Shown here: one piece after another, positions 31,248 through 40,468 of the stretch
Numbering within the stretch: position 1 is the stretch's first letter
Layout: each line of letters opens with the position of its first letter
DNA from: Planctomycetia bacterium
GTDB lineage: Bacteria; Planctomycetota; Planctomycetia; Pirellulales; S012-138
Length of the DNA: 46,672 bases
Reading direction: 5' to 3'
Assembly: GCA_016177915.1 (NCBI GenBank)
Contig: JACOUI010000273.1
Location: 1-46,672 of the forward strand
Program-made: the position numbers and the translations under genes
Notes under the pieces: model-generated
The model's input: the letters and a program-made list of their open reading frames with translations, nothing else
What the model was told of the DNA's origin: nothing
Database searches by the model: none

Positions 31248-32474
31248 ATGACGCACGTCCTCCGTGTCGCCATCGTCGATCCCAAGGACTCGTCGCGCGA
31301 GTCGCTCAAATCGATGCTTTTGGGCATCGATACGATCTGGCTCGACGCCGATTGTTCGCGCTACGAGTTCTTCCAGGACGTCGTCCAGCAGACGCATCCC
31401 GACATCGCCATCATCGCGCTCGACGCGAAGCCCGAAAAGGCCCTCGAGCTCGTCGCCCGCATCAATGAAGTCTGCCCGGAGTGCAGCATCTTCGTCGTCA
31501 GCGGTTCGACCGACGGAAACCTGATCTTGCGGGCGATGCGCGCCGGGGCCAAGGAATTCCTGACACAGCCGCTGAAAACTAACGACATCGCCGACGCGCT
31601 GTCGCGGATGGAGGAGCGGCGGGCCGGCAAGGGAAAGACCCGCTCGCGCGGCACGGCCACGATCTGCGTCGCCGGGGCCACCGGCGGCGTCGGCAGCACC
31701 AGCATCGCCGTGAACCTGGCCTGCGCCCTGGCCAAGAACCCCGACCGCACGGTGGGCCTGGTCGATCTCGACCTTTGCCTCGGCGACGCCGACGTCTTCC
31801 TCGACACCATTCCCGACTACACCATCGTCGACGTCGCGCAGAACGTCACGCGGCTGGACTTCACGCTCCTCAAGCGCTCGCTGACCAAGCACGCTTCGGG
31901 CGTCTACCTGCTGCCCCGGCCCGTGAGCATGCAGGACGTCTCGCTGATCACGCCCGAAGACCTGCAGCGGGTGATCGGCCTCTTGAAGGCCACGTTCAGC
32001 CACCTGGTCATCGACCTGTCGAAGGGCTACACGCAGAACGACATGGTGGCCATGTCGATGGCCACTTCGATCCTGCTGGTCACGCAGATGGACCTGCCCT
32101 GCCTGCGGAACGTGGTCCGCCTGCTGGCCACGCTCGGCCCGATGGAGGGCGTGGGCGAGAAGATCAGGATCGTCCTCAACCGCACGGGCCTGGGCGACAC
32201 GCAGATCAGCCTCAAGAAGGCGCAGGACACGATCGGCCGTGAGATTTACTGGCAGCTTCCCAACGACTACCGCACGATGGTCGAGGTCCGCAACAACGGC
32301 GTGCCGCTCGTCGACCAGTCGCCGAAGGCCGCCGTCACGCAGGCGATCGTCGGTCTGGCCGAAACGCTCGGCGGCGAGCAGGAACAGGAAGACGCCGCCA
32401 AGCAGGCCGACCCCACGAAGTCGTCGATCGGCAAGATCCTCGGCTTCTGGTCGAAGGGCAAGTCGTCGAAGTAG
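31248..32474 (+). CDS. cpaE: Pilus assembly ATPase/localisation protein CpaE (TadZ)
   Basis: A 408-residue protein from the ATG at 31248 (MTHVLRVAIVDPKDSSRESL). Residues about 1-125 are a receiver-like domain (IAIIALDAKPEKALELVARI, IFVVSGSTDGNLILRAMRAGAKEFLTQPL). Residues about 135-380 are a MinD/ParA-like ATPase with deviant Walker A (CVAGATGGVGSTSIAVNLA, Ser in place of the final Lys), VGLVDLDLCLGDADVFLD, and SHLVIDLSKGY. CpaE/TadZ proteins place the Tad machinery at the pole. Normally cpaF, tadB and tadC follow. Here a reverse-strand gene follows instead. Confidence 0.92.
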   Translation: MTHVLRVAIVDPKDSSRESLKSMLLGIDTIWLDADCSRYEFFQDVVQQTHPDIAIIALDAKPEKALELVARINEVCPECSIFVVSGSTDGNLILRAMRAGAKEFLTQPLKTNDIADALSRMEERRAGKGKTRSRGTATICVAGATGGVGSTSIAVNLACALAKNPDRTVGLVDLDLCLGDADVFLDTIPDYTIVDVAQNVTRLDFTLLKRSLTKHASGVYLLPRPVSMQDVSLITPEDLQRVIGLLKATFSHLVIDLSKGYTQNDMVAMSMATSILLVTQMDLPCLRNVVRLLATLGPMEGVGEKIRIVLNRTGLGDTQISLKKAQDTIGREIYWQLPNDYRTMVEVRNNGVPLVDQSPKAAVTQAIVGLAETLGGEQEQEDAAKQADPTKSSIGKILGFWSKGKSSK

Positions 32475-32549
32475 CCCTCACTCCCGGCACGAGGCGGGGC
32501 GTCCCGACGAAACCCGCTTGCGATTCACGTTGGCGCTCGGTTTGGGCTT

Positions 32550-32568
32550 CGTCTCGCGGAGCGAGACG
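32550..32568. repeat. Dispersed hairpin repeat, family 2 (copy 2)
   Basis: Identical 19 bases to 22817-22835, plus the flanking GCTACT. It sits between convergent cpaE and the SirB1-type gene, with its end touching the latter's stop codon. A terminator or REP role is likely. Confidence 0.75.
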
Positions 32569-32574
32569 GCTACT

Positions 32575-33411
32575 CTAGTTCATCTCCGCCCCCAGCCGCC
32601 GGGCAGTGCGCAAAAACGGCCGCATCACGGCCGCCTCATCGGGCCGCTTCTCCACGTACCGCTCCAGAAGCGAAAGCGCCGGCCAAGCCTGGCCATTTCG
32701 CAACAAGACCAGGCCCAGATCCCGCTGCTCGTCGCTGCACTCCGGCAGCAGCGCCGCCAGCCGCGCCTGCACCGGCAGCGCCTGGGCCCATTGCTCGCGC
32801 CGGGCGTAAGCGGCCTTCAGGTTCCGCAGGAAGCGGACGGCGATTTCCGCGACCGAGGCCGGGCGGAACAGATCTTCCGGCCAGTCGCGCATGCCCGTCA
32901 TTGCTTCCACGCGCCGCCGGCAGTCTTCGCGCGACAGAATCTCGCTGCCCGAAAACGGATCGAGATACACGGCCTCGCTGCCCGCCTGGCAGCCGACCAC
33001 GAAATGGCCGGGCGTGGGCACGCCGTAGACCGGCAGGTTGGCGCGCCGCGCGACGGCGATAAACAGCACCCCCAGCGCAATCGGGATGCCCAGCCGCCGC
33101 TGGAGGACTTCGTTCAAGTAGCTGTTGCGCGGGTCGTCGTAGTCCTCGCGGTTGCCGCGGAAGCCCTCGTCCTGGCAGAGCAGGACGGCCACCTTCGCCA
33201 GCCCGTCGCGCACGCCGGCGGCGCCGGGAAGCAACCGCCCCACGCGCCGCCGCGCCCGCTCCGCCAGACGCTCGACTTCGCTGCGGCAGGTCGCCAGGTC
33301 CAACTCGCCGTAGGCGTCGTGCGCCATTTCCAGCATCAGTTCGACGAGATCGACGTCCGTGGCGCCGTCGACGAGCCGTTGAAAGTGCGGGTTGTGCGCA
33401 AACTCCTGCAT
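32575..33411 (-). CDS. SirB1/transglutaminase-like protein with TPR-type C-terminus
   Basis: A 278-residue protein starting MQEFAHNPHFQRLVDGATDV. Its centre is the SirB1/transglutaminase-like-2 pattern DDPRNSYLNEVLQRRLGIPIALGVLFIAVARRANLPVYGVPTPGHFVVGC, with the conserved Asn/Arg and the H of GHFVV, then YLDPFSGSEILSREDC. The C-terminal half (about 190-278) is helical, AALLPECSDEQRDLGLVLLRNG, like TPR repeats. The family is widespread and of unknown reaction. The domain is called transglutaminase-like on fold grounds only. Confidence 0.85.
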   Translation of the reverse strand: MQEFAHNPHFQRLVDGATDVDLVELMLEMAHDAYGELDLATCRSEVERLAERARRRVGRLLPGAAGVRDGLAKVAVLLCQDEGFRGNREDYDDPRNSYLNEVLQRRLGIPIALGVLFIAVARRANLPVYGVPTPGHFVVGCQAGSEAVYLDPFSGSEILSREDCRRRVEAMTGMRDWPEDLFRPASVAEIAVRFLRNLKAAYARREQWAQALPVQARLAALLPECSDEQRDLGLVLLRNGQAWPALSLLERYVEKRPDEAAVMRPFLRTARRLGAEMN

Positions 33412-33699
33412 GCGGGAATTCTACCGCCGCGGGCGCGATTGCGGGAGGCGGGGTGTCGTGGCTGGGGTCACGTACTCGTGCCCCCAGCGTCCCTCCGCTC
33501 GCCGAGGCGCTCCTCCAGCCAATTGCTTGACGGTTTTCGCCCGTCAGTATACCGTGCAGGGGTTGGCGCACCCCCGCCGAACGAGAGTTCGCCGCCCACG
33601 ATTTGCCTCACGATTTTTGCCTCGCTGGGGGCGCCGTCCCGCCTTGTCCTCCCGCCTTGATTCGAAGCGCGGTGCCGACCACGAGCCGAAGGAGCCGCA

Positions 33700-36033
33700 A
33701 TGAGGGTCTTCCGCCCGGCCTGTTTCCTTTTCCTGACCTGGCTGGCGTCGGTTTGTGGCGGAAGGGCCGTCGGCTTGGAAGGCGAAGCGGCCGGCGCGGC
33801 GAGCACGCCGCCCGAAGTCGCCCCTTCCGTCGACCCCCGCGAAAAGGACCCCGCCGCCGGACATTCCTATCACGGCGAGGCGTTCAACACCGGGCCGCGG
33901 CAAAAGGCCTACCTGATGGAGGGGACGGGCAACGTCCACCTCGAAGTCACGACCAAGTCGCCCGAGGTGCAAAAGCTCTTCGACCAGGGGATCGGCCAGA
34001 TTCACGGCTTCTGGTATTTCGAGGCGGAACGCTCCTTCCGGCAGGCCGCGGCGCTCGACCCCGAATGCGCCATGGCCTATTTGGGGATGGCGCTGGCGAA
34101 CTTCGACAATGGCGGCCGCAACAAGCCGTTCATCGCCAAGGCCGTCGAGCTCAAGGGCAAGGCCAGCCGCCGCGAGCAGCTTTGGATCGACGCCTTTAAC
34201 GCCTACCTGACCGGCGGCGGCGAAAACAAGAACCGCTGGCGCGAGCTGATCCGCAGCCTGGAGCGCATCGGCGACGAGTTTCCCGACGAGCTGGAATCGA
34301 AGGCCTTTCTCGCGTGGGCCGTCTGGGGCGGCGACCGCGCAGGGCTCCCCTTCACCAGCCACAAGGCCGTCAACGCGCTGATCGAGGAGGTGCTCCGCGC
34401 CAACCCCGTGCACCCCGTCCATCACTACCGCATCCACCTCTGGGACTACGAGAAAGCGGAAAACGCGCTCCCCTCGGCGGCGCTGTGCGGCCAGTCGGCG
34501 CCGGGAATCGCCCACATGTGGCACATGTCCGGCCACATCTATTGGCGCGTGCAGCGCTACCACGATTCGGCCTGGCAGCAGGAGGCGTCGGCCCGGGTCG
34601 ATCACGCCTTCATGATGCGCGACCGCGTGATGCCCTATCAGATCCACAACTACGCCCACAACAACGAGTGGCTCACCCGCAGCCTGGCGCACGTCGGCCG
34701 CGTCCACGACGCCGTGGAGCTGTCAAAGAACATGATGGACATCCCGCGGCACCCCAAACACAACCAGCTTTCCAACCGCGGCAGCAGCGCCTATTTCGGC
34801 CGCACTCGGTTGATGGACGTTTTGCACCGCTTCGAGCTGTGGGACGAGACCATCTCCCTGGCGAAAACGACGTACCTCGAGACGACCAACGAAGCCGACG
34901 AGGATGTCCGGCTGTTGCGGCTCGTCGGCCGGGCCTACCTTGCCAAGGGCGACCTGGAAAACGGCAAGGCGAAGATCGCGGACCTGGAGGCCCGGCTCAA
35001 GAAAATCGCCGACGAGCAAGAGGCGGCCGGCGCCGAGGCCGAGAAAAAAGCCAAGGACGAAAAGAAACCCGACGCCGACGTGCAAAAGGCCCGCGACGAG
35101 GCCAAGCGCAAACACGACGGCAAGAAGCGCCCCGTCGAGACCGCGCTCCGCGAGCTCCGCGGCCGGCTGGCCATGGCCGAAGGCAAGCACGACGAGGGCC
35201 TCGCGCTCTTGGAACAGGCCGGCGACGTGCTCAAGGAACATCTGTCGCTCGATTACCTCGCCGCCGGCAAGCTCGACAACGCCGAGCAGACGGCCCGGCA
35301 GGCCAAAGACGGCGCCCCCCATCAGATGCAGCCGCTGGCCAACTACGCCTACGTCCTCTACCGCTGCGGAAAGATCGACCAGGCCAAAGAGTCCTTCTCG
35401 CAATTGCGAACGCAAGCCGGCCTGTGCGACATCGACGTGCCCGCCTTCGCGCGGCTCGTGCCGCTGGCCAAGGAGCTGGGCCTGCCCGACGACTGGCGGC
35501 TCGCCCGCGAGGTGCCAAAGGACGTCGGCGTCCGGCCGCCGCTGGATTCGCTGGGACCGTTCCGTTGGCAGCCCGTCGCCGCACCAGAATTCTCGCTGTC
35601 GGGCATCGACGGCTGCACGGAATCCCTCAGGATCCACCGCGGCAAGCCGGTGGTGCTGATCTTCTATCTCGGCCACGGCTGCCTGCACTGCATGGAGCAG
35701 CTCAAGAAATTCGGCCCGCTGACGGAGCAGTTCCGCCAGGCCGGCATCGACGTAGTGGCCGTCAGCACGGATCCCATGTCCGACCTGCAAAAGTCGGCCG
35801 ACGTGTTTCGGGAGGGGGAAAATCCGGGCGTCGTGCCGTTTCCCATCGTGGCCGACCCCGAGTTTGCGGTGTTTAAGCAGTACCGGGCCTTCGACGATTT
35901 CGAGGGGACGCCGCTGCACGGCACGTTCCTGATCGACGGCGACGGGCTGATCCGCTGGCAGGACATCAGCTTCGAGCCGTTCATGGACGCCCCATTCCTG
36001 CTGGGCGAATCGAAGCGGCTCCTCGCGAAATAG
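33700..36033 (+). CDS. Secreted TPR protein fused to a peroxiredoxin/thioredoxin-like domain
   Basis: A 777-residue protein starting MRVFRPACFLFLTWLASVCG with a Sec signal. The first two thirds are helical repeats (QGIGQIHGFWYFEAERSFRQAAALDPECAMAYLGMAL is a clear TPR). A charged Lys/Glu-rich coiled-coil stretch lies at about 425-500. Residues about 620-777 form an AhpC-TSA/Redoxin domain: PEFSLSGIDG, VVLIFYLGHGCLHCMEQLKKFGPL (a C-x-x-C), DVVAVSTDPMS, FPIVADPEFAVFKQYRAFDDF and GTFLIDGDGLIRW. It probably acts outside the cytoplasm as a thiol reductase or peroxidase on a TPR scaffold. The role is inference. Confidence 0.85.
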   Translation: MRVFRPACFLFLTWLASVCGGRAVGLEGEAAGAASTPPEVAPSVDPREKDPAAGHSYHGEAFNTGPRQKAYLMEGTGNVHLEVTTKSPEVQKLFDQGIGQIHGFWYFEAERSFRQAAALDPECAMAYLGMALANFDNGGRNKPFIAKAVELKGKASRREQLWIDAFNAYLTGGGENKNRWRELIRSLERIGDEFPDELESKAFLAWAVWGGDRAGLPFTSHKAVNALIEEVLRANPVHPVHHYRIHLWDYEKAENALPSAALCGQSAPGIAHMWHMSGHIYWRVQRYHDSAWQQEASARVDHAFMMRDRVMPYQIHNYAHNNEWLTRSLAHVGRVHDAVELSKNMMDIPRHPKHNQLSNRGSSAYFGRTRLMDVLHRFELWDETISLAKTTYLETTNEADEDVRLLRLVGRAYLAKGDLENGKAKIADLEARLKKIADEQEAAGAEAEKKAKDEKKPDADVQKARDEAKRKHDGKKRPVETALRELRGRLAMAEGKHDEGLALLEQAGDVLKEHLSLDYLAAGKLDNAEQTARQAKDGAPHQMQPLANYAYVLYRCGKIDQAKESFSQLRTQAGLCDIDVPAFARLVPLAKELGLPDDWRLAREVPKDVGVRPPLDSLGPFRWQPVAAPEFSLSGIDGCTESLRIHRGKPVVLIFYLGHGCLHCMEQLKKFGPLTEQFRQAGIDVVAVSTDPMSDLQKSADVFREGENPGVVPFPIVADPEFAVFKQYRAFDDFEGTPLHGTFLIDGDGLIRWQDISFEPFMDAPFLLGESKRLLAK

Positions 36034-36264
36034 CCGAAGGCGAGCGGGACTTATGTGGTGCCGCCAACGCCCCCCGCCCCCTTCGGAAGGGGGCAGGAAG
36101 AGGTCTGCAAGGCGTTTTGCGCCTCCGGTTGCTGGCAACGGGGCTGGGCAGTCCCTAAGATAAGGGAACGCCCTGGCTTAGGGCTGCCGAAGCAATTACT
36201 ATGGAGACGGTGGGGAGAGTCATCAATCTAGGCCAATCTGCGCCTATGCGTGGAGGAACCACCC

Positions 36265-39200
36265 GTGATTACCTTCCGTGCACCCCGCCTTTCCGTCCAT
36301 CGCCGTGGCTTGAGGCGTCTTTGCGTCGTGGCCGTGGCGGCCCTGGCCGTCGCGTTTCTCACGGCAGTCCCGGCCCAGGCCGCCGACCCGGCCTTTGTGG
36401 GCGTCGTGGCCTTGGCCCTGGAAGAGGACGTGGCGGCGGAGCTGAAGCTCTCCGACGAGGTGAAAACCAAGCTCCAGGAGTTGGCCGACCGCCGTTTGGA
36501 CGCGGCGACGGAATTGGCGCTGGAGGTGAAGGACCTTCCGCCTTCGGAACAAAAGGCCAAGCTCGCGCCGTTCGTGGCCGAGTCCGAGCGGCAGGGCCTT
36601 TTCCTGTTGTCCGGGGCGCAGCGGGCGCGGCTCGAGCAATTCCGCCTGGAACGGGCCGGCATGGCTTCGCTCAAGGAACGGAAGGTCTCCGAAAAGTTGA
36701 AACTGACGCTCAAGCAGCGCGCTGATGTCGATGCGCTCTTGGAAGCCCGTGATAACGAGCTGGGCAAAGGCACCGAGCAAGAGCGCAAACTCGCCAAGGC
36801 GCGCTACGAGCGCGAGCTTTCCGCCCTGCTGACGCGCGAGCAGCGGCTCGCCTGGGAGCAGCTCGCCGGCCTGGCGCCCGCTGAGGACTCCCAAACCGCC
36901 TCCACCGATGAGAAGCCGGCGGACTCGAAGGTCGCGGACAATGGCAAGGCGGCATCCAAGCCAGCCGTCGACGACGGGCCTCCCGCGACGAGCGAAAAAC
37001 CCGTCGCCTCGACGACCAAGCCGTCGGCCTCCGGCGAGAAGTCGGCCCCCAACGACGACCCGTCGAAGGTCGCCGCCACACAGCGGCCCGAAACCACGAC
37101 CAAGCCCGGCGAAAAGCCGCTGCTCAAGTTCAATTTCGCCTACCAGCCCTGGAAGGACGTGCTGGAATGGTTCGCCCAGGAGGCCGACCTGTCGCTGGAG
37201 CCGGTTGATCCTCCTAAGGGCACGTTCAACTACAAGGACCGCAAGGCTTACACCCCCGAAGAAGCGATCGACATCCTCAACCAGAACCTCCTCATTCGCG
37301 GTTTCACGCTCGTCCGCCGCGAGCGGCAGCTCTTCCTGTTCGACCTGGAAAACGACATTCCGGACCAGTTCGTCGATCTGATCACGCCCGACGAGCTGGA
37401 CTCGCGCGCCAAGTACGAGCTGGTGCGGTGCATGTTCTCGCTCAAGAAAATGACGCCCGAGGAAGCCCAGAAGGAGATCGATCCGCTCAAGGGCCCGCAG
37501 GGCAAGATCACCCTCCTGCCGCAGACCCGGCAGATGATCGTCCGCGAGACCGTCATCAAGCTGCGGCTGATGCGCGACATCATCCGCTCTGTCGAGGACC
37601 CCGAGGGCACGTTTCACGAAAAGGTCGTCACCATCACGCTTCAATTCGTGACCCAGGACGAGGTCATGTTGATGGTCCGCCCCCTGATGGGAATTCCCGA
37701 AGGGCAGATGGCCCTTCCCGACGGGTCGCTCCGCATCGCGCCCGAGCCGTTTTCGTCGCGGCTGCTGGTGGTCGGGCGGCCCGACAAGATCGAACGGCTG
37801 AAGGAGATCATCAAGGAGGTCGACAAGGAGACGAGCGGCGGCGGCCTGGTCATCGAGACCCCGCAGCTCATCAGCTACTCGACTGCGCCCGCCGACCCCA
37901 ATTCCGTTCTGGCCGTCCTGCAGACCCTGCTGGCCGGTTCGCTCGACGTCCGGCTGAGCGTGGAAGCCAAGACGGGGAAGATCGTCGCGCTGGCCCGCCC
38001 ATCGCAGCACGCCACGATCCGCGCAACCATCGCGGAAATGCAGCAGGACGGCGGCGGCGTGGAGGTCTTTACCCTCCGTCGCGTCGACCCGCAAACGGCC
38101 GCCGTCGCCATCAACGGCATGTTCGGCGCCGCCGACAAGGACACCGCCGCCAACGCGCCCAAGGTCTATGCCGACCCGTCGCTCCGCCAGTTGCTGGTCC
38201 GCGGCACGAAGGCCCAGCTCGACCAGATTCGCGAGCTCCTGAAGAAAATGGGCGAACAGGAAGAGCCGGCCGACCCGGCCCTCGCCGGCAACCGCGGCAA
38301 CTACCGCTTGCTGCCCTATACCGGACGCCAGGCCACCAGCGCCTTGCAATCGACGATGGACGTCTGGCCGAGCGTGCGGACCAACCGCATTCGCGTCGTC
38401 ACCCGCGGCGCCTCGCGCGACGGGATCCGCCAGATCGATCGCACCGTGCCGCCTGGGGCCGAGCCGGAGGGCGCCCCGACGCAGCCGGCGGGGGAATCGC
38501 CGGCGGGGGAATCGCCGGCGGGGGAATCGCCGGCGGGGGAATCGCCGGCGGGGGAATCCTCGTCGAAGCCCGCCGCGGAAATCAAGGCCCCGGAAACGAA
38601 AGCCGCCGAAACGAAGGCCACGGAAACCAAGGCCGCAAAACCCAAGGCCGCCGGCGCCAGGCCCCGCGAGTCGTCGGTCCAGCGTCCGGCTTTTCATCGC
38701 GGCGCGCAGGTCCGCTTGACCTCGTTCCCAGCGACGGATGAGTCCGATCCGCCGACCGCTGCCGAGAATGAGGCCGCGGACCGGTCAACCGACGCCAAAG
38801 TCGCGCAGGAAAAGCCCGCGACGGAGCCTTCGGCCGAGGAGCCGCCCGCCGAGATCATCGTCACCATCGGGCCGGCCGGAGTCGTCATCGCCTCGTCGGA
38901 CACGAAGGCCCTCGACGAATTCGAACGGCTCTTCCAGGAGATGGCCAGTCGCACCGCCCTCAGCGGCAAGGAATACACCGTCTTTTACCTGCGCTACGCG
39001 CGCGCGGAAGTCGCCGCCCTCCTGCTCCAGGAAATGATGGGCGGCAGCAGCAGCTCGTCCGGCGGCGGGAGCCTGATGGGCGACATCGGCTCCATGATGC
39101 TCGGCGACGTCGGCGGCGGGCTGATCGGCAACATGATTGGCGGGGGCGGCGGCGGCAGCGACCGCATCGGCGTCACCGTCGGCACGCTGCGCATCGTCCC

Positions 39201-40032
39201 GGACGCAAGGCTCAACGCCCTCGTTGTCCAGGGCAGCGTCTCCGACATCGACATGGTCGAGCAGCTTTTGGAAGTCGTCGACCAGGAAGCCGGACCCATC
39301 GACGTGGAAACCCAGGGCAAGCCGCGGTTCATCCCGGTCTACAACACCTCCGCCGAGGAGGTCGCCTCGATCGTGCGCACCGTTTACGCCAGCCGCATCG
39401 CCACAGACGCGACCAGCAGCCAGCAGAACCGCCAGCCCTCGCCGGAGGACATTATCCGGGCCCTGCGCGGCGGCCGCGGCCGCGACTCCAGGAACGAAGC
39501 CAAAAGCGAGCCGCCCAAGATGACGATCGGCGTCGATACGAAGAGCAATTCGCTCATCGTTTCCGCCCCCGAGCCGCTCTTCCAGGAAGTCAGGGGGCTC
39601 GTCGAGCAGCTTGACCAAGGCACGCCCGAATCCGATCAGACCGTTCGCACCGTGAAACTGAAGAACTCCAGCCCGGTCATGGTTCAGCAGGCTCTGACCT
39701 CGTTGACCGGCGGCACCGTGCGTGCGAACGTCGTCGCGGGCACGCAGGGGACGACGACCGGGCGGACCACGTCCGGCCAGTCGACGGCCGGCCAGTCGAC
39801 GTCCGGTCAGCGCACGTTCCAGCCGACGTCCGACCAGATGCGCGACCTGATCCAGCAGCGGATCGATTTCTTCAACCAACGGGGCGGCGGCGGGGGCGGG
39901 GGCGACAACAGCGGCCGGACCTTCCGCTTTGGCGGCGGGAACTTCGGCGGCGGGAATTTCGGCGGCAGCCGTGACGGCGGCCGCGATGGCGGCGGTCGCT
40001 CGCGCGACGGCGGCGGCCGCGGCGGCCGCTAA
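36265..40032 (+). CDS. Giant secretin N-domain repeat protein without a secretin pore
   Basis: A 1255-residue secreted protein. The start is the GTG at 36265 because GGAGG lies nine bases upstream. It gives MITFRAPRLSVHRRGLRRLC, a signal peptide ending near PAQAADPA. A helical region (about 20-200) is followed by a Lys/Thr/Pro-rich linker. Several GspD/PulD N-type domains come next (LKFNFAYQPWKDVLEWFAQ, FTLRRVDPQTAAVAINGMFG, YTVFYLRYARAEVAALLLQ, FIPVYNTSAEEVASIVRTVY, RTVKLKNSSPVMVQQAL). Linkers of PAGES repeats and Gly/Ser separate them, and the tail is Gly/Arg-rich. The secretin beta-pore signature is missing, so it is not itself a channel. It may be a periplasmic scaffold or surface protein. 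Confidence 0.85.
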   Translation: MITFRAPRLSVHRRGLRRLCVVAVAALAVAFLTAVPAQAADPAFVGVVALALEEDVAAELKLSDEVKTKLQELADRRLDAATELALEVKDLPPSEQKAKLAPFVAESERQGLFLLSGAQRARLEQFRLERAGMASLKERKVSEKLKLTLKQRADVDALLEARDNELGKGTEQERKLAKARYERELSALLTREQRLAWEQLAGLAPAEDSQTASTDEKPADSKVADNGKAASKPAVDDGPPATSEKPVASTTKPSASGEKSAPNDDPSKVAATQRPETTTKPGEKPLLKFNFAYQPWKDVLEWFAQEADLSLEPVDPPKGTFNYKDRKAYTPEEAIDILNQNLLIRGFTLVRRERQLFLFDLENDIPDQFVDLITPDELDSRAKYELVRCMFSLKKMTPEEAQKEIDPLKGPQGKITLLPQTRQMIVRETVIKLRLMRDIIRSVEDPEGTFHEKVVTITLQFVTQDEVMLMVRPLMGIPEGQMALPDGSLRIAPEPFSSRLLVVGRPDKIERLKEIIKEVDKETSGGGLVIETPQLISYSTAPADPNSVLAVLQTLLAGSLDVRLSVEAKTGKIVALARPSQHATIRATIAEMQQDGGGVEVFTLRRVDPQTAAVAINGMFGAADKDTAANAPKVYADPSLRQLLVRGTKAQLDQIRELLKKMGEQEEPADPALAGNRGNYRLLPYTGRQATSALQSTMDVWPSVRTNRIRVVTRGASRDGIRQIDRTVPPGAEPEGAPTQPAGESPAGESPAGESPAGESPAGESSSKPAAEIKAPETKAAETKATETKAAKPKAAGARPRESSVQRPAFHRGAQVRLTSFPATDESDPPTAAENEAADRSTDAKVAQEKPATEPSAEEPPAEIIVTIGPAGVVIASSDTKALDEFERLFQEMASRTALSGKEYTVFYLRYARAEVAALLLQEMMGGSSSSSGGGSLMGDIGSMMLGDVGGGLIGNMIGGGGGGSDRIGVTVGTLRIVPDARLNALVVQGSVSDIDMVEQLLEVVDQEAGPIDVETQGKPRFIPVYNTSAEEVASIVRTVYASRIATDATSSQQNRQPSPEDIIRALRGGRGRDSRNEAKSEPPKMTIGVDTKSNSLIVSAPEPLFQEVRGLVEQLDQGTPESDQTVRTVKLKNSSPVMVQQALTSLTGGTVRANVVAGTQGTTTGRTTSGQSTAGQSTSGQRTFQPTSDQMRDLIQQRIDFFNQRGGGGGGGDNSGRTFRFGGGNFGGGNFGGSRDGGRDGGGRSRDGGGRGGR
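38485..38559 (+). repeat. 15-bp tandem repeat (PAGES x5)
   Basis: Five adjacent 15-base units CCGGCGGGGGAATCG, the last with one change, encode five PAGES pentapeptides in the linker of the secretin-N protein. Such repeats can vary in number by slippage. Confidence 0.9.
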
Positions 40033-40162
40033 ATACTTGCCGTGGCCGTGGCTAGGGTCGGTGGGGCACCCGGTCCTCCGGGTCCGCCCGCAGCGGCCGA
40101 ACGGTTCCCCAGCGTGCGGGTCGCGTCCCCTTTCTCTCGCATTGCAACTCCCCCACAGCCTC

Positions 40163-40468
40163 TCACGCCGACGCCCGCTGCACCGCCAGGACCTGCTCAA
40201 TCGCCTGGGCAATCAAGCGCGAACGAGAAATGCGCCGCTTCCGCGCCAGCGCCGTCGCCTGCCGCAAAAGCGCCCGCTCCAGGCTCACGGAGATCCGCTG
40301 AAAGCCCTGCCCGACCTTCGGGCGCCCGCGCTTTCGCTTGACGCGGCGCCATTGCTTGCGCTCGTCGGGTGTGAGCGGCCGCGACCGGTCGACGACCATC
40401 GGTTCGTCGAATTGCCCGCTTTCCTCCCGCAGCTCGCGCGAGGTCATCGTCCAGTATTTCTTTCCCAT
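40163..40468 (-). CDS. BrnA-like antitoxin
   Basis: A 101-residue protein from the ATG at 40468 (MGKKYWTMTSRELREESGQF). The N-terminus MTSRELREESGQFDEPMVV, a basic middle (KQWRRVKRKRGRPKVG) and a C-terminal ribbon-helix-helix-like segment (QRISVSLERALLRQATALARKRRISRSRLIAQAIEQVL) fit BrnA/CopG-type antitoxins. Its start codon shares one base with the stop codon of the toxin gene before it (TGATG), so the two are coupled with toxin first, the usual BrnT-BrnA order. It should bind DNA and repress its own operon. Confidence 0.75.
   Translation of the reverse strand: MGKKYWTMTSRELREESGQFDEPMVVDRSRPLTPDERKQWRRVKRKRGRPKVGQGFQRISVSLERALLRQATALARKRRISRSRLIAQAIEQVLAVQRASA

Noticed and set aside
36244-38697. 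817-codon open frame antisense to the secretin-N gene
   Set aside because: The translation is low-complexity mirror sequence (RRRFPRRRF repeats from the PAGES array). The plus strand has a signal peptide, a ribosome site and domains.
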